Origin: Acridotheres tristis
Taxonomy: Eukaryota; Chordata; Aves; Passeriformes; Sturnidae
Assembly: GCA_037013685.1 (NCBI GenBank)
Contig: CM072895.1
Span: 9,336,463 to 9,400,462 of the forward strand
Length of the DNA: 64,000 nt
Direction: 5' to 3'
Shown one piece after another: positions 26,501-37,445 of the stretch. Position numbers and translations under genes: made by a program. The notes under the pieces were generated by a model. That model was not told the origin of the DNA, did not search any database, and worked only from the letters and a program-made list of their open reading frames with translations. The first letter of the stretch is position 1. Each line of letters begins with the position of its first letter.

Positions 26501-29500
26501 CAGGATTGTGTTGCTAATTCCAAGTCCTCCTTTTTGGTTTTAGATATCACTGTTGTCCTCAACAGTAAATCATCTCAAAAACAATATAAAATCTGCTGCT
26601 GACCTGATTTCTCTTCCCCTCACAGTAGAGAAACTTCAGAAGGTAAGTACTGTGAGTGTGGCTATCACTACATGTGTTCTGTGTTCTTGGGGACAGCAGT
26701 GACAGTAGGAGCTACCTGAGTTGCCAGGAATATTTGCTTCTCTTGTCTTTAAAATCTGACTTCATAAATTGTATGGTCCTATGATTATGTGTGGTCGGTA
26801 AAAAATTTAAAGGCCTTGTTTATCCATTTTGGAGGTGCATTTGCTTGTATTATGCTGTCTCGTGTATAGCCGTGGAAAGGGTTTTTAACCCTTTAAGTGC
26901 AGTGGAAATAAGATGCACAGCTACATGGTCATCTTTCATGACAGGAAGAAAGAGCCAAGTTTATTCAGAAACACACTTGGTTTTATAGCATGACTCGCAA
27001 CTCCAAGAGTAGAGAAAAGGTGATTAGTTCAGAGAGAAGACACCCCATTGCCAGGGCCTGGTCACACACCACAACAGGTGTTCTATCTTTGTTATTAAAA
27101 TTCCTTCTTCTTTTGACCAAATTATCACCCTGGGAGAAATTCTCCCTAGCCTTGAGCTGGACCGGCTTATCGGCTGGGAACAGAGGTGAAAAGCTCCAGC
27201 CTGAAATATTTTTCAGGCTGTAATTTTCTCACTTTCTCAGTATATGTCCCACAGATGTGTACCTTGGAGCTGATCTTTCTGTTTCTAATCTTAATATCAT
27301 ATGAGACACTTGGAAAAAGCCTGTCTGCAGTTTTATAACTGTATGCAAACGGGTGGTTTGTTTAGGTTTTATAATTAGAAAAGGAAATGTATTGCTCTCT
27401 GTTAATGCAATGTCTTACTGTGTGCCTTACTGAGCATTCTTCACCAAAGAACTGTCCTGTTGATTTTGGTAAAAAGAATGGCTTGTTGAAACTTGCCTAG
27501 TTCTTCCAGGGCAGTTCTGTTTATTTAGCCATAAACATTTATATTGGGCTAACACCTAATGTTAGTCCAGTCTTTGTGGCATCATGGGTTTCCACATCTC
27601 ATTTTCTATCCCTACAAAATGAACGTGTGATCAACAGGGGGGTGATATGCAAAGCTGTGAGTGTGCTGATGGAGCTGCCCGGATTTCTTTTTCTGGGAGG
27701 AGCACAAAGCTGTTTCCTAAGCTCCTTATTTGTTGCTACAAGCAGGCTGGATTTTCACTGTGTCCTGGTCAGAAGCAAGTCTAAAAGCACGTTGTTATCA
27801 GAAGGAGTGTGGTCAGCAGGACCAGGGCAGTGATTGTCCCCCTGTAACTGGGGACTGGTGAGGCCACTGCTCAAATCCTGTGTCCAGTTCTGGGCCCCTC
27901 CCTGCAGGAAGGACATTGAAGGGCTGGAGAGTGTCCAGAGAAGGGCAGTGGAGCTGGGGAAGGGTCTGGAGCACAAGTCTGAGGAGGAGCTGGGGGTGTT
28001 CCTGGAGAAAAGGAGGCTCAGGAGGGACCTTGCCTCTCACTACAACTCCCTGAAAGGAGGTTGGACCCAGTTGTGGGGTCAGGCTGTTCTCTCAAGTGAC
28101 AAGAGGAAATAACCTAAAGCTGTGCCAGTGGAGGTTTAGATTGGATAATAGGAAAAATTTCTTCACTGAATGGTTTATCAGACAGTGGAGCAGGCTGCAC
28201 AGGGAGCTGCTGGAGTTGCCATCCCTGAAAGTATTTAAAGGACGTGGAAAGGAGCTTGGGTATGTGGATTAATGGTGGACTTGGCAGTGCTGAGTTAACA
28301 GCTGAACTCTGAGGCCCTTGCCAACCTAAGTGATCCTATGGCAAGACTACATTTGTTATGTGGGATTTGGTTTTCTTGAGGCTTTTTCCTTCTAGGCTTT
28401 TTCCTTCTAGGTTCCTGGAAATAAGGGTGTCTGCTGGTGTTAAAATCCTGAAGGGTTACTGAGGGAATTCCTCTTGGGTAGTGGCTTTTGTTCCTACTGG
28501 TGAAGGGTGCTAGAGGTGTCCTCCAGGGCAGATTACTTTGGGTATAATTTGCAGTTTTGAATGATAGAAAAATTCCAAAATCAAACTTGAAAATTTTTGC
28601 TTTTTTTTTGTGGCAGGCTGCCTGCAGTTTCGCTAACAAAACATTTGTGTTTAGGTGATTGATACTTTGGGACAGTGCAGTTTGGGGAAAGGCTGAGATT
28701 TCTGTCATCTTTTCTATTGCAGACTGTAGCCAACATAGGTAGCACCCTTACCAGTGTGGCTCATGATGTTGAAAATATACAGACAGCTATTGAAGAATAC
28801 AAGAAATCCATAGAAATACTCCAGAATGATGTGGTAAGAAAAATGCACTGCTTTAACACTGCCTCATATGAAGCAAGTTAAAGAAATGCTTGGACTTCTG
28901 CCTTTTACCTTTGAAATATTTGAGGTTTCAGTAAGTTGGTGCATTAATTAGTTAATCTTCTAATCCCTGTGTGACATCTGTATGGTACCAAGTATTTGTT
29001 TGTCTGGAGCCAGAATTGTTCCTTTCTACACTTCCTATCCTGTGTATCTTTGCTTCCTATTCCACTGATATGGGGGCTTGGGAAATGCTCATGTGTGATG
29101 CAGGGTACTGCTTATGGTAACTGTCTGCACTGTTTTAGGTTTAGGGATGTCAGAAAATTGATATAGTTTGTTGGATGAATTAAGAATCTGTATAAGGATG
29201 AAATTACTGACTATCTTCAGCAGAAACTACTCACTGTATTTATCCTGACCTCTCACTTGGGGTTAACAAACTGAGCCAATAATTACAGTTTTTCAGCTAA
29301 ACTGCAATACAAGAATTCTTGCAGATAAAATCTAAATTAGACACATAATAAAGCTTGATTCAGTCAGTGGGTGTTCTAAAAACATTGCAGATATGGCAGT
29401 GTGTATGGTAGCAGTGAAATGTGTATCATAATACTTCATTAAAATGAGAAGAGTTAATTAGGAGGGTTCAATGAAAATAAATTTGGATCTTATGTGTTTG

Positions 29501-32500
29501 AAAGAGAAAACTATTAGCCTGGTTAAAATACTGCGTGCACAGCAGACCTGAGTGACTGTAATTGTAGCAAAACATCCTTAGCTACAGTCTGCCAGTTGTT
29601 AAACACTTATTCACAGGGACTTTGTAACACAATTTTCTATTTCTTTCCTTAGAAGGAGTTAAAACAGCTGCCTTCACTTCCCTCCACTGTTGTACCAAGG
29701 ACAGAGGGAAATCAGACAGAATACTGCAGAAAGGTATTTTTCTCCCTTGCATAAGGAATTTTGGTACAAGTGTCATGGATATGTAACTTACCCGAGTGTT
29801 TTGCAGTAGTGTAGTGGGCTTAAAGTATGTTTTTTATCAAGACAATGCAGATAGCATACTTTAAAGCAAATAATAAGATAATTTTGCTGTAGTTTGTTCC
29901 TGTGTATGTGCAAACAGGAAAGTCCCCTGGTCTGAGAGTTGCTTTTTTTTGTGTTCTGGCTGGGTGAGGAGTAAAAAGAGTGAAACCAGTATCTGACAAA
30001 TTATAGGTATGCTTTGCTAAAGTAAATGGAAATAAGTTAAAGGCTTTTAGTGGAGTGGATTTTATGGCAGGTGCTTGCTAATCTGAGCAAACTTGGGAGT
30101 GGCATGTACTGAGTCACCCTCACTTAATGAGGTGTGGAAAGCAGTAATACAGCAACATAAAAAAAAGGTTACTATGTAGGTGTTTAGCTGAATGGCTTGG
30201 GACAGAATGACTGCACTTACTTATATTTAATACAGTCAATATCTTTCTCAAAAATGAATCCTGTTTATAAATATGCCCAGTGCATGCTTTTTTGGGAAAA
30301 ATCATTGTTGTGCTTACAAAACTTGACCTGGAAAATGAGATGAATAGGCTTTCTGTGTTCACTGCACAGCTGAAGTGATTATATTAGCAACAAAGAGATT
30401 AGCCCTGGGGAAGAATCTCAGTTTCAGACTTTTAGAAAGTTGGAATAACTTTCTGGAGACTTCCAGTTCGATGTTTTCAGTGGTGTCAGTGGAGAGTCTG
30501 CCTGAAGTCTGCCCAGTTAAACTGGGTCAGTCATGTTGTTAGTAGCAGGAGTTGCTGCAGAGGTTGGGTAAACTGACACGTGCTCTGTTTATATTTCAGG
30601 AAAGCCAGGCACTGCATGCAGCTTTGGAGCAGCTAAATAATACTGTAGTGGTGTACCAGAAGTTGAATGACATCAAGCTTCTAAATGTGGATTCAGCCAT
30701 TGGCAACCTCAGCCAGAAAGTTACACTGTTGGAAAACTCTCCCCTGGCTGTGAAAAATCTGGACAAAAGAGAAAACTCATCTACCATTGTGGTTAGTGTT
30801 TGATGGCTCAGGGTGTCTCCTCAGGCTGCTACTTCCCTTACACTGCAGATACAGCTTTTCAGACTTAACTAAAGAAAATGTCCGAGTGAAACTTGAGATA
30901 CTTAGAAGCTCGTTTATAAAAGGCTGGAATTTGTTACTGAACAGATAACCAGCAATTAAGAGTGTCTCAGAAACAGTATTTAATTTCTTTCCTGCACTAT
31001 CTACAGGGAAGTGTCCAAAACACTGTCATGTAAGAGTTAGGTGGTTGCTTTATGAGGCAGGATTCACAAACTAAGCTATGTTTTAGGAATCACTCTGGCA
31101 TAGATCTGTTAAGACTTACTGATGAGCTAAGTAGGGCTCTTGTTCAACAGTGGTTTAATTGTAAAAAAACCCCAGTAATAAAAAAAAACTCCTAAATAAG
31201 TTAATAAATTCTTCCAGTGCTTTCTGTTTGCCATACTGGGGCCAGTCTGTGAGACCATGTTCTGTATGTTTAACAATAAAGGAACATGCTGGCATTACTG
31301 TGGTAAATCATATAACCCATTTTTACGACTTCATATTTATTCTACAGTGTATCTGCCCTGGTTTATCTCTGCTTAATGCCTGCCAAATCTGAAGGAAAGA
31401 AACTTGGAGAAAACAAAAAGCACGTGAATAAACTGCTGTTTTTTCTGTAGGGGAATGATGCAACTACCTCTCTAGAAGTGGAAAATGAAGATCAACTCGA
31501 TAGTGAAACTCAGCCAAATAAAGAACTGAAGGTAAAGTAAGGAAATACAAATTGCACTAGATTAGTAGAGCATGTAATTGTCTTTCTAAAGATGTTTTAA
31601 ATGGACCTTAATTGAGCAAAGGTCTGCAAAGAGGCACTAATGGAGTCAAGGGCTTGCTGAAAGCCCCTCTCAGTAATGGTCTGTCACTGGCTGTGAGTGA
31701 GTTTAACTGAATGGCCAAATTGTGGGCTGGGATGGGAGGGGATGGTGCTGAGTTTAGTTTCCATCTGCTGGAAAGAAGATGGATGAGTGAACAGGCTACA
31801 CTGTCAGTTCTGGTCTTGTACTGATGTGAATTCAGCCTGTCATCTGGAATGTACTAATGAATAGAGTAAGGGAGCTGCAGATTAAAAAATATGGTGGTTT
31901 TAATTTAACAGAGATACAGTGCCTCCTGCACAAAGGTATTCACTACTGAAGACCTTTGAAACAATGAAGCAGTTTAATTAATGGATAAGTGTTCACTCCA
32001 AGTATGCTTGACTGTTTTACATTACAGCTTTCCAGTGTCTTGCTCTTTTCTGTAGGAAATTCAGAAAGTAAACATCAGATTATTTTGAAATTAATGTATG
32101 CAAAATAAGTTAATAAAACCTTTTTTTCAGGCAGAGGTACTGATTCTGTTGTTTTCCTACACACTATGTGAATTTATTCAATACATCTTCCCACAGATTT
32201 TTAAAAAATATTTATGTTTTAAAATCTTGTTTATTATTTTAAACTTGATCAGCCTGGATACTTCTAAGTCAGTCAAAAGTGCTTACATATTTTAAGTTAC
32301 TACTTTTTCTCATCTTCTACATCCACTGAAGGGGTGCATTTTAAGGCTTTTTTTTTTTTCTGTACATATGCAGGAAGCAGGAACTAGAGATTCTCAGGTA
32401 TCAAAACTAAAAGAGACTCTTCAGCGGATCAGTGCTCTCACAGGCAAGTCAGAAAATGACAGACTCATTGAGGCATCAAGGAATGTTAAGAATGTCTGGT

Positions 32501-34401
32501 AACATTAATCCATAAATCTGAAGGTTCCCTGTGTAATTCACAGAGTAACTAAGGTGGATAATTTAGACTCTTCCTTGAGATTTTGATGAAGGTCTTTTAG
32601 TTAAAGTGATAGGAAGCTGCTGTTTCTAAAACAGAAAACTGTTTAACTCTAAAAGTTTGAAGGTGACTTAAAATGTGTATGGCAGTGTTCATGTGGATCG
32701 ATAGCTGTGTTTGAAGGCATGCACTGATTAACTGTAGAACTTTATACCCAGTAACATCTGGTTTTACTTTTTCAAAATGTAAGTGTAACGGAGAGGAAAG
32801 GTCTCTGCCTCTGCTGACTGCAGTTCTGCACTTCTGCTGAACATCAGATTTTTAAATACTTCATTACAATAGAACTGTGCTGCTTGTTCATTCCAAGCAG
32901 GTGCTTGGAAACTTCAACTTTGTTGTTGGGTAATACTGGTATTGATAAGGTGGGAAGATATAATTTGCTTAATGAAGCTTCTTCAGCACCCTCAGAGTGG
33001 GGAGCAGGAAACATTCCCAAGTCATTCTTTCTATGGGAGTTCATAAATACACATCTCCTAGTACAGACTGGAAGATTAAAGTTGTGTAACTGTCCCAAAA
33101 CAGTTCTTTCAATTGTAGTAAAAAGGGACAACACTGCTACATTCTGAAATATTGCAGGATTCTTATTCCATACAGCTACTGTGATTAAAAAAAATCAGTT
33201 TTGTTGGATTTTTGTTTGGTTTTGCTAGCTGTAATTCTGTGGAATTAGTAAGACTAAAAGAAATTATTTTGTAACAGTTGAAAGTAGTCAGAGTACTACA
33301 GCAAAGCCCACAGACCTTTCAAGGGTGGCTTCAAGGTCAGCTGGTGACAACACAGAGAGAAACGGGCAGCTGAGCCATCTCTCCTTACCAGGAATTTCCA
33401 GCATTGAAGGTATGTCCTTTTTAGGCTGACCTTTTCTTCTGAGTGTTTCATGTAAATTTTTAGGAGAGGATAAGTATAAACATTCTGAGAGATGCAAGAT
33501 CAGTTTCAAAAGCTTGAGGACTATTGGTTAAAAAAAAAAAAAGGCAATTAAGAAAAAAACTGAAAGGAAAGCATAGCATGTAAAAGAAAAGAAACTGAGA
33601 TTTAAGCAAGAGTGTGCATTATTAGTGAATTGTAATTGTTTTGAGTACCAAAGTATTACATCGAGTGCCCCAGAGACTGGGAGGGAAGTCAAAGGCAGAA
33701 TTAACATGCTGAAGGAAAAAGAAGTAGCTATGACTGTGTATGTTCTGGGGCTTTTTTCTGTTCTGTATTTTTTTCCCCCAAGAGAACACTGCCTGGTCAG
33801 ATGAATGGTTTCTGGATCTTGCTGTTCAGTCTCTTCAGCTCCTGAAAGGGCAACTCTTTGCATCAGGAAGTGAATAGACACTTTTCCCTTTATATCATCT
33901 GTCCTGTTGGTATAGCAACAGTCATTCAGAGCTTGCTTTTCTGGAGGATAACTGCATCTGTATTCAGTTAGTGGTTGTAAAATGGGCTGTTAGTTGTGCC
34001 CAGAAATAGGGATTACTTTCTTCAGATTTAGTGTAATTTAATCTAGAAATGTTCATGCTTTTTTCTCCTAAATTGCTATCAGCATCTTGTGACAACATAG
34101 GAGACAAACTCCTCACTCAGGGATTACTGGATAGTAAGAGACAGTGCTGTAAAACTGGGAAAGCAGCTTATAGGATATTCCTGTGTACTTAAAGAGCTGT
34201 TTCTTAATCCTTGTTCACTTTGCAGATCTTCAGAAACTGTTTGAAAAAGCACCTGAGGATGCTGATGGAAAACTCTCATACAAAGATCTTCAAAAGCTGC
34301 TTGGCTCCACAGCCCAAGAATCACAGAGCTTTAAGGAGTTTGACACAGATGGAGATGAGAAATATACACTAAAAGAACTGAGACTAGCATTAGGTGTATA
34401 G
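20548..34401 (+). CDS. EFCAB14: EF-hand calcium-binding domain-containing protein 14 (11 coding exons, 470 aa)
   Basis: Single-pass membrane protein of poorly known function. Exons: 20548-20723, 21663-21811, 24806-24951, 26544-26642, 28723-28833, 29653-29733, 30600-30791, 31451-31531, 32374-32443, 33278-33409, 34226-34401; total 1413 nt. The N-terminus is basic ([13 protein letters not shown]) with an acidic-serine patch at 39-49 ([11 protein letters not shown]). A Cys-rich segment precedes one membrane helix at about 72-92. Residues about 95-215 look coiled-coil. Five N-X-S/T sequons (150, 247, 267, 290, 313) all follow the helix, suggesting a lumenal or extracellular C-terminus. The C-terminus holds two EF-hand-like loops: one near 422-433, degenerate, and [12 protein letters not shown] at 452-463. 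I chose the ATG at 20548 by similarity to the mammalian start; the upstream in-frame GTG at 20473 is not a start. The donor after exon 9 is GC (GCAAGT). The mammalian protein is about 25 residues longer, partly after exon 9. Confidence 0.93.
20745..20780. repeat. 15-bp tandem repeat in EFCAB14 intron 1
   Basis: GGGTCCCGCTCGGAC occurs twice exactly, followed by a partial third copy. It begins 22 bp after the exon 1 donor, inside the CpG island. Confidence 0.8.
20930..21010 (-). mobile_element. CR1 LINE 3'-end fragment
   Basis: CAGAATGGCTTGGGTTGGA and the following ACCTTAAATATCATCTAGTTCC are the reverse complement of the avian CR1 3' terminus. The fragment is truncated, so this is an old, dead copy on the minus strand in EFCAB14 intron 1. 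Confidence 0.8.
27815..28345 (+). mobile_element. CR1 LINE 3' end, about 0.5 kb
   Basis: The segment follows the avian CR1 3' consensus in order: CCAGGGCAGTGATTGTCCCC, GGACATTGAAGGGCTGGAG, GAGGAGCTGGGGGTGTTCCT, GGAAAAATTTCTTCACTGAA, GGTGGACTTGGCAGTGCTG and the tail CCTTGCCAACCTAAGTGATC. It is 5'-truncated, as most CR1 copies are, and keeps no open reverse-transcriptase frame. It lies in sense orientation in EFCAB14 intron 4. Confidence 0.93.
28381..28410. repeat. Exact 15-bp tandem duplication
   Basis: GCTTTTTCCTTCTAG occurs twice back to back, about 40 bp after the CR1 tail in EFCAB14 intron 4. It looks like recent slippage. Confidence 0.85.
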
Positions 34402-34706
34402 GGTATATGTTTAGAAATGAGATATTGGTGGATGTTACTGTAGCTAAAGGAAGCTGCAGGACATGAAAAACTATGGCTGCACTTTCCCAGTGTTACACTG
34501 ATCTTTGGAGCTAAATTACTGTACACATTGTCACCTCTTTTTTCAGTTGCATTTATTGAAAAAAAAATTACAGATTTATATGTCGATAGGACATAATATT
34601 GGGACTTTGTTAAAATCTGGAAAATTCCCAAACTTGGAAACATTTTCCTCTTGTTATTTCCTTTTCAAGGGAATTATTGGTTATAATTTAAATGTGTACA
34701 TACTAA

Positions 34707-34712
34707 AATAAA
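34707..34712 (+). terminator. EFCAB14: Proximal polyadenylation signal of EFCAB14
   Basis: AATAAA, 306 nt after the stop codon, which would give a short 3' UTR form. Confidence 0.55.
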
Positions 34713-36039
34713 ACTATGGTTTTATATTTCACTGAAATTTGCCTTAAATTAGAGAGCTGCACTTTATGTAGAGCAGAAGGAAAATCTGTCTTGTGAAGAT
34801 GGGCTTCTGCTTGTAAATATTTGAGATAGAGTAAATTATGCATATTTAAGAAGTTGTGTCAGGGGCTGTGTTGGTAGTAAGCTGTTTATATTGAGAGACT
34901 GAGCCTGGAATGGGGGTTTAAGACCTTTGGCTAATTTTCTGGTTTTATTAAATATATCCATGAATAAATTTGGCCTCAGTCAGAGGAAAGCAGGAGGGGT
35001 AAGTCATGCCCATCTATAGCAGGATGTATTTTTAAAGGGAAGAGTTAAAAGTGTTTTTATATATATCATGAGCCTACAGGAGCAATTAACTTGCCAAGTG
35101 CTTGGGTTTTCACTTCAGCATTCTTTAGGCTTTGCTGTGTTGCATTCAGATTATATTTTGTGAGATGAGCCTGTCTATTTATTTTTTTTAAATGAACATA
35201 TTTAATAGCTTTAATAGATGCTTAAGAGGTAAAAGCCTTCAGTGCAGCCTGCTGAGCAGCACCTGAGCAGTTCATGCCTCAGTGGTGCTCTGATACACTC
35301 CAGGAGTGTGAGCAGGTGGGAAGGCCCCGAGTAGAACTGTGAGCTCTTTCCTGACTATTGTGACCATGATCCCTTCTTGGTACCTTTATTTTCTGTCTCC
35401 TTGCCAACAGAAGGATGTAAAAAGCTGTGTAGGCATCATCATTCTGTACTGACACATGGTTTGTACGTGAGGTTTCCTTACTAGAGGAACTTAAAAGATC
35501 TGTTGTTCATAGTAGTGGATCTAAGGACAGTGTATTTATTACCTTCTGGAACATAGAAAAATGGCTTTTGCAGAAGGGATTCTCTCACAGGCTAGATCAG
35601 GGCCAAGTTGGGTGATTTTGCTCACAAATATCATTGATCTTGTTAAGAGTTTTTTGCATGATTAGTGAGTAGAAGTTGCCCACCTCGCTGAAACATCAGC
35701 TTATGATGAAGTCAGTTCTTAATTGTTGACTTTTATATAACTTTAAACTGGATGTTTTATCAATAATTGTATTTTGGAAGTATGAATCAGCAAAGGAATG
35801 TACAAAATGAAGCCCTGCTACCCATTTCCTAGGCTTCTTTCACTGTTGCTCTTCTATCCTGTTTGGGTAATGCAGATGCCACCCAGTACCAAAATGCTTT
35901 TGATGTGACATTTGAAAACATCATATTTAAAAACAAAGTAAAACCAACCAACCTTGGCTTTAGAGAGGACAAGAAGCCAACACTTGCTTCTTGCCACTTC
36001 CCGTACCCTTTTATACACTACTGTATAATTCCTTAACCA

Positions 36040-36060
36040 AATAAAGAAAAAAAGCAATAA
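36040..36060 (+). terminator. EFCAB14: Distal polyadenylation signals of EFCAB14
   Basis: AATAAA at 36040 and a second AATAAA about 15 bp later, separated by an A-rich stretch. It would give a 3' UTR of about 1.67 kb. This is about 1.1 kb before the ATPAF1 start, so EFCAB14 transcription probably ends here. Confidence 0.4.
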
Positions 36061-36080
36061 AATGTAACCATTCTGATATT

Positions 36081-36870
36081 TTATTTGTACATACTGTATC
36101 ATAGCCATATGCCAGAGTTTGCAAAATATTTTTGGAAGTTTATTTGTATGAAATTTAACTTTACCTTAAAATTTTAAAATATTATGGTACCACCTTGTGA
36201 ATCTTTTAGTGTTTTGTTTTGTTGCAGTCTGCTTTACTTTTGGAAGGCTCTTCAGCAGCAGTAGTGAAAATGCCAGCTAGACCTGATGTGTGCTGTTCCA
36301 CTGCCTGTGTCCTGTGCTTGTGCCCAGGGAGCTCAGCTGGTCAGTGCTGGGACACGGCTGCCCAGGGCTGCTTTTTAACTTGCATGCCGAGGGCACAGCT
36401 AATTGCTGTGGTCGCTTGTAGGATGGGCTTGTGCTATCAATAGACAAAATCCGAGCATCCCTAAGAACGGTGATCTCTCCTGTGCTGCAGGCTGGGAGCA
36501 CCGGTCCCATCCCTGCGCGGTGTCTGCTCAGCCACCGCTCTCCGTCCCGCACGCTTCCCAAAGCCCTGACGCCAGGTGTGGGCAGGGTTCCTCTGCCGTG
36601 CTCACTCACAGTGCAGATGAAAAGCCGTGAGTGTAGTAAATACACTCGTACAGATCCCCTCCCTGCCCTAACTTTGCTGGGTTACCAAAGGGACGGCCGG
36701 ATGCTCTGGGCAGCGAGTCCTTGAGAAAAAGGCGATATCTGAGTGAAATCAAAAACAATTAAGTTGTGAGAGCAAACTGTAACAGGAAAAGATCTCTTTC
36801 CTGCCAAGACCTGCTGTTGTTCCCTGATTCCTTGGTTCGCTTTCGGGCTGTACCTGTGGGTTTGGGTGAC
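36081..36870. other. Intergenic spacer EFCAB14 - ATPAF1
   Basis: An AT-rich start grades into GC-rich sequence toward the ATPAF1 promoter. I see no exon or recognisable element in it. Confidence 0.5.
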
Positions 36871-37445
36871 CACTGTGTACCTCGACCTGCGCCGGGAGCA
36901 GGGCCATGCCCACCGCGCTTGTTCGCTCCGCGGCGCTCCACCATGTAACGCGACTTTTGTCTCAATAAAAGCTCCTTTGCAGTTAAAGCTCATTTCCGGC
37001 CGGTTCCTGGCAGGGGAGGTGGAACGGGGAGGGCTGAGAGAGCCATGGCGGGCTAAGGGAGCGGAGGGCGGAGCGAGGGCCGGGCTGAGGGAGCAGAGCG
37101 AGGGCCGGGCTGAGGGAGCGGCGGGCGGAGCGAGGGCCGGGCTGAGGGAGCGGCGGGCGGAGCGCCGGCCGGGCTGAGGGAGCGGAGCCATGGCGGGGCC
37201 GCTGTGCCAGGGCTGGGGCCTGGGGGCGGCCCTGCGGAGCCGCGCCGCGCTCCGGCCGCTTGGGCTGCTGGTACCGCCGGCACGGGGGGTGCTGGGGCCG
37301 GCAGGGGGAACGGGAACGGGAACGGCAGCGGGATCGGGAGAGGCGGCGCTGGAGGAGAACCCTTTCTACGGGAAGTACCGGCACAAGATCCAGGAGCTGC
37401 GGAGGTGGGCCCTGAGGGAGGTGGCGGTGGGCAGGCTGTGATTTG
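36871..37445 (+). promoter_or_regulatory. ATPAF1: CpG-island promoter of ATPAF1
   Basis: CpG density rises sharply from about 36,880 and falls after exon 1 at 37,404. No TATA box is evident at a useful distance. A small frame at 36906-36968 (20 codons) and a GC-rich tandem repeat at 37055-37188 lie in it, just before the start codon. Confidence 0.6.
37055..37188. repeat. GC-rich tandem repeat abutting the ATPAF1 start
   Basis: About three to four copies of a roughly 30-33 bp unit with the core GGGCCGGGCTGAGGGAGC and GGCGGGCGGAGC. The last copy ends immediately before the ATG at 37190. It therefore probably forms much of the 5' UTR. Long Ser/Pro/Ala frames on the opposite strand are by-products of this repeat. 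Confidence 0.85.

Larger units (their letters stand above)
34402..36080 (+). other. EFCAB14: EFCAB14 3' untranslated region
   Basis: AT-rich sequence after the EFCAB14 stop, with a near polyadenylation signal at 34707-34712 and further ones at about 36040-36060. No other exon is seen. EFCAB14 mRNAs in other vertebrates have long 3' UTRs as I recall, so use of the distal site is plausible. The far end is inferred. Confidence 0.5.

Noticed and set aside
36740..36980. LTR-like sequence ending in AATAAAAGCTCC upstream of ATPAF1
   Set aside because: It has a polyadenylation-like hexamer but no clear TG...CA ends, duplication or repeat copy in the window; more likely ordinary CpG-island DNA.
36682..37384. 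Minus-strand frames with repeated Ser-Leu-Ser-Pro-Ala peptides
   Set aside because: They are translations of the GC-rich tandem repeat before ATPAF1.
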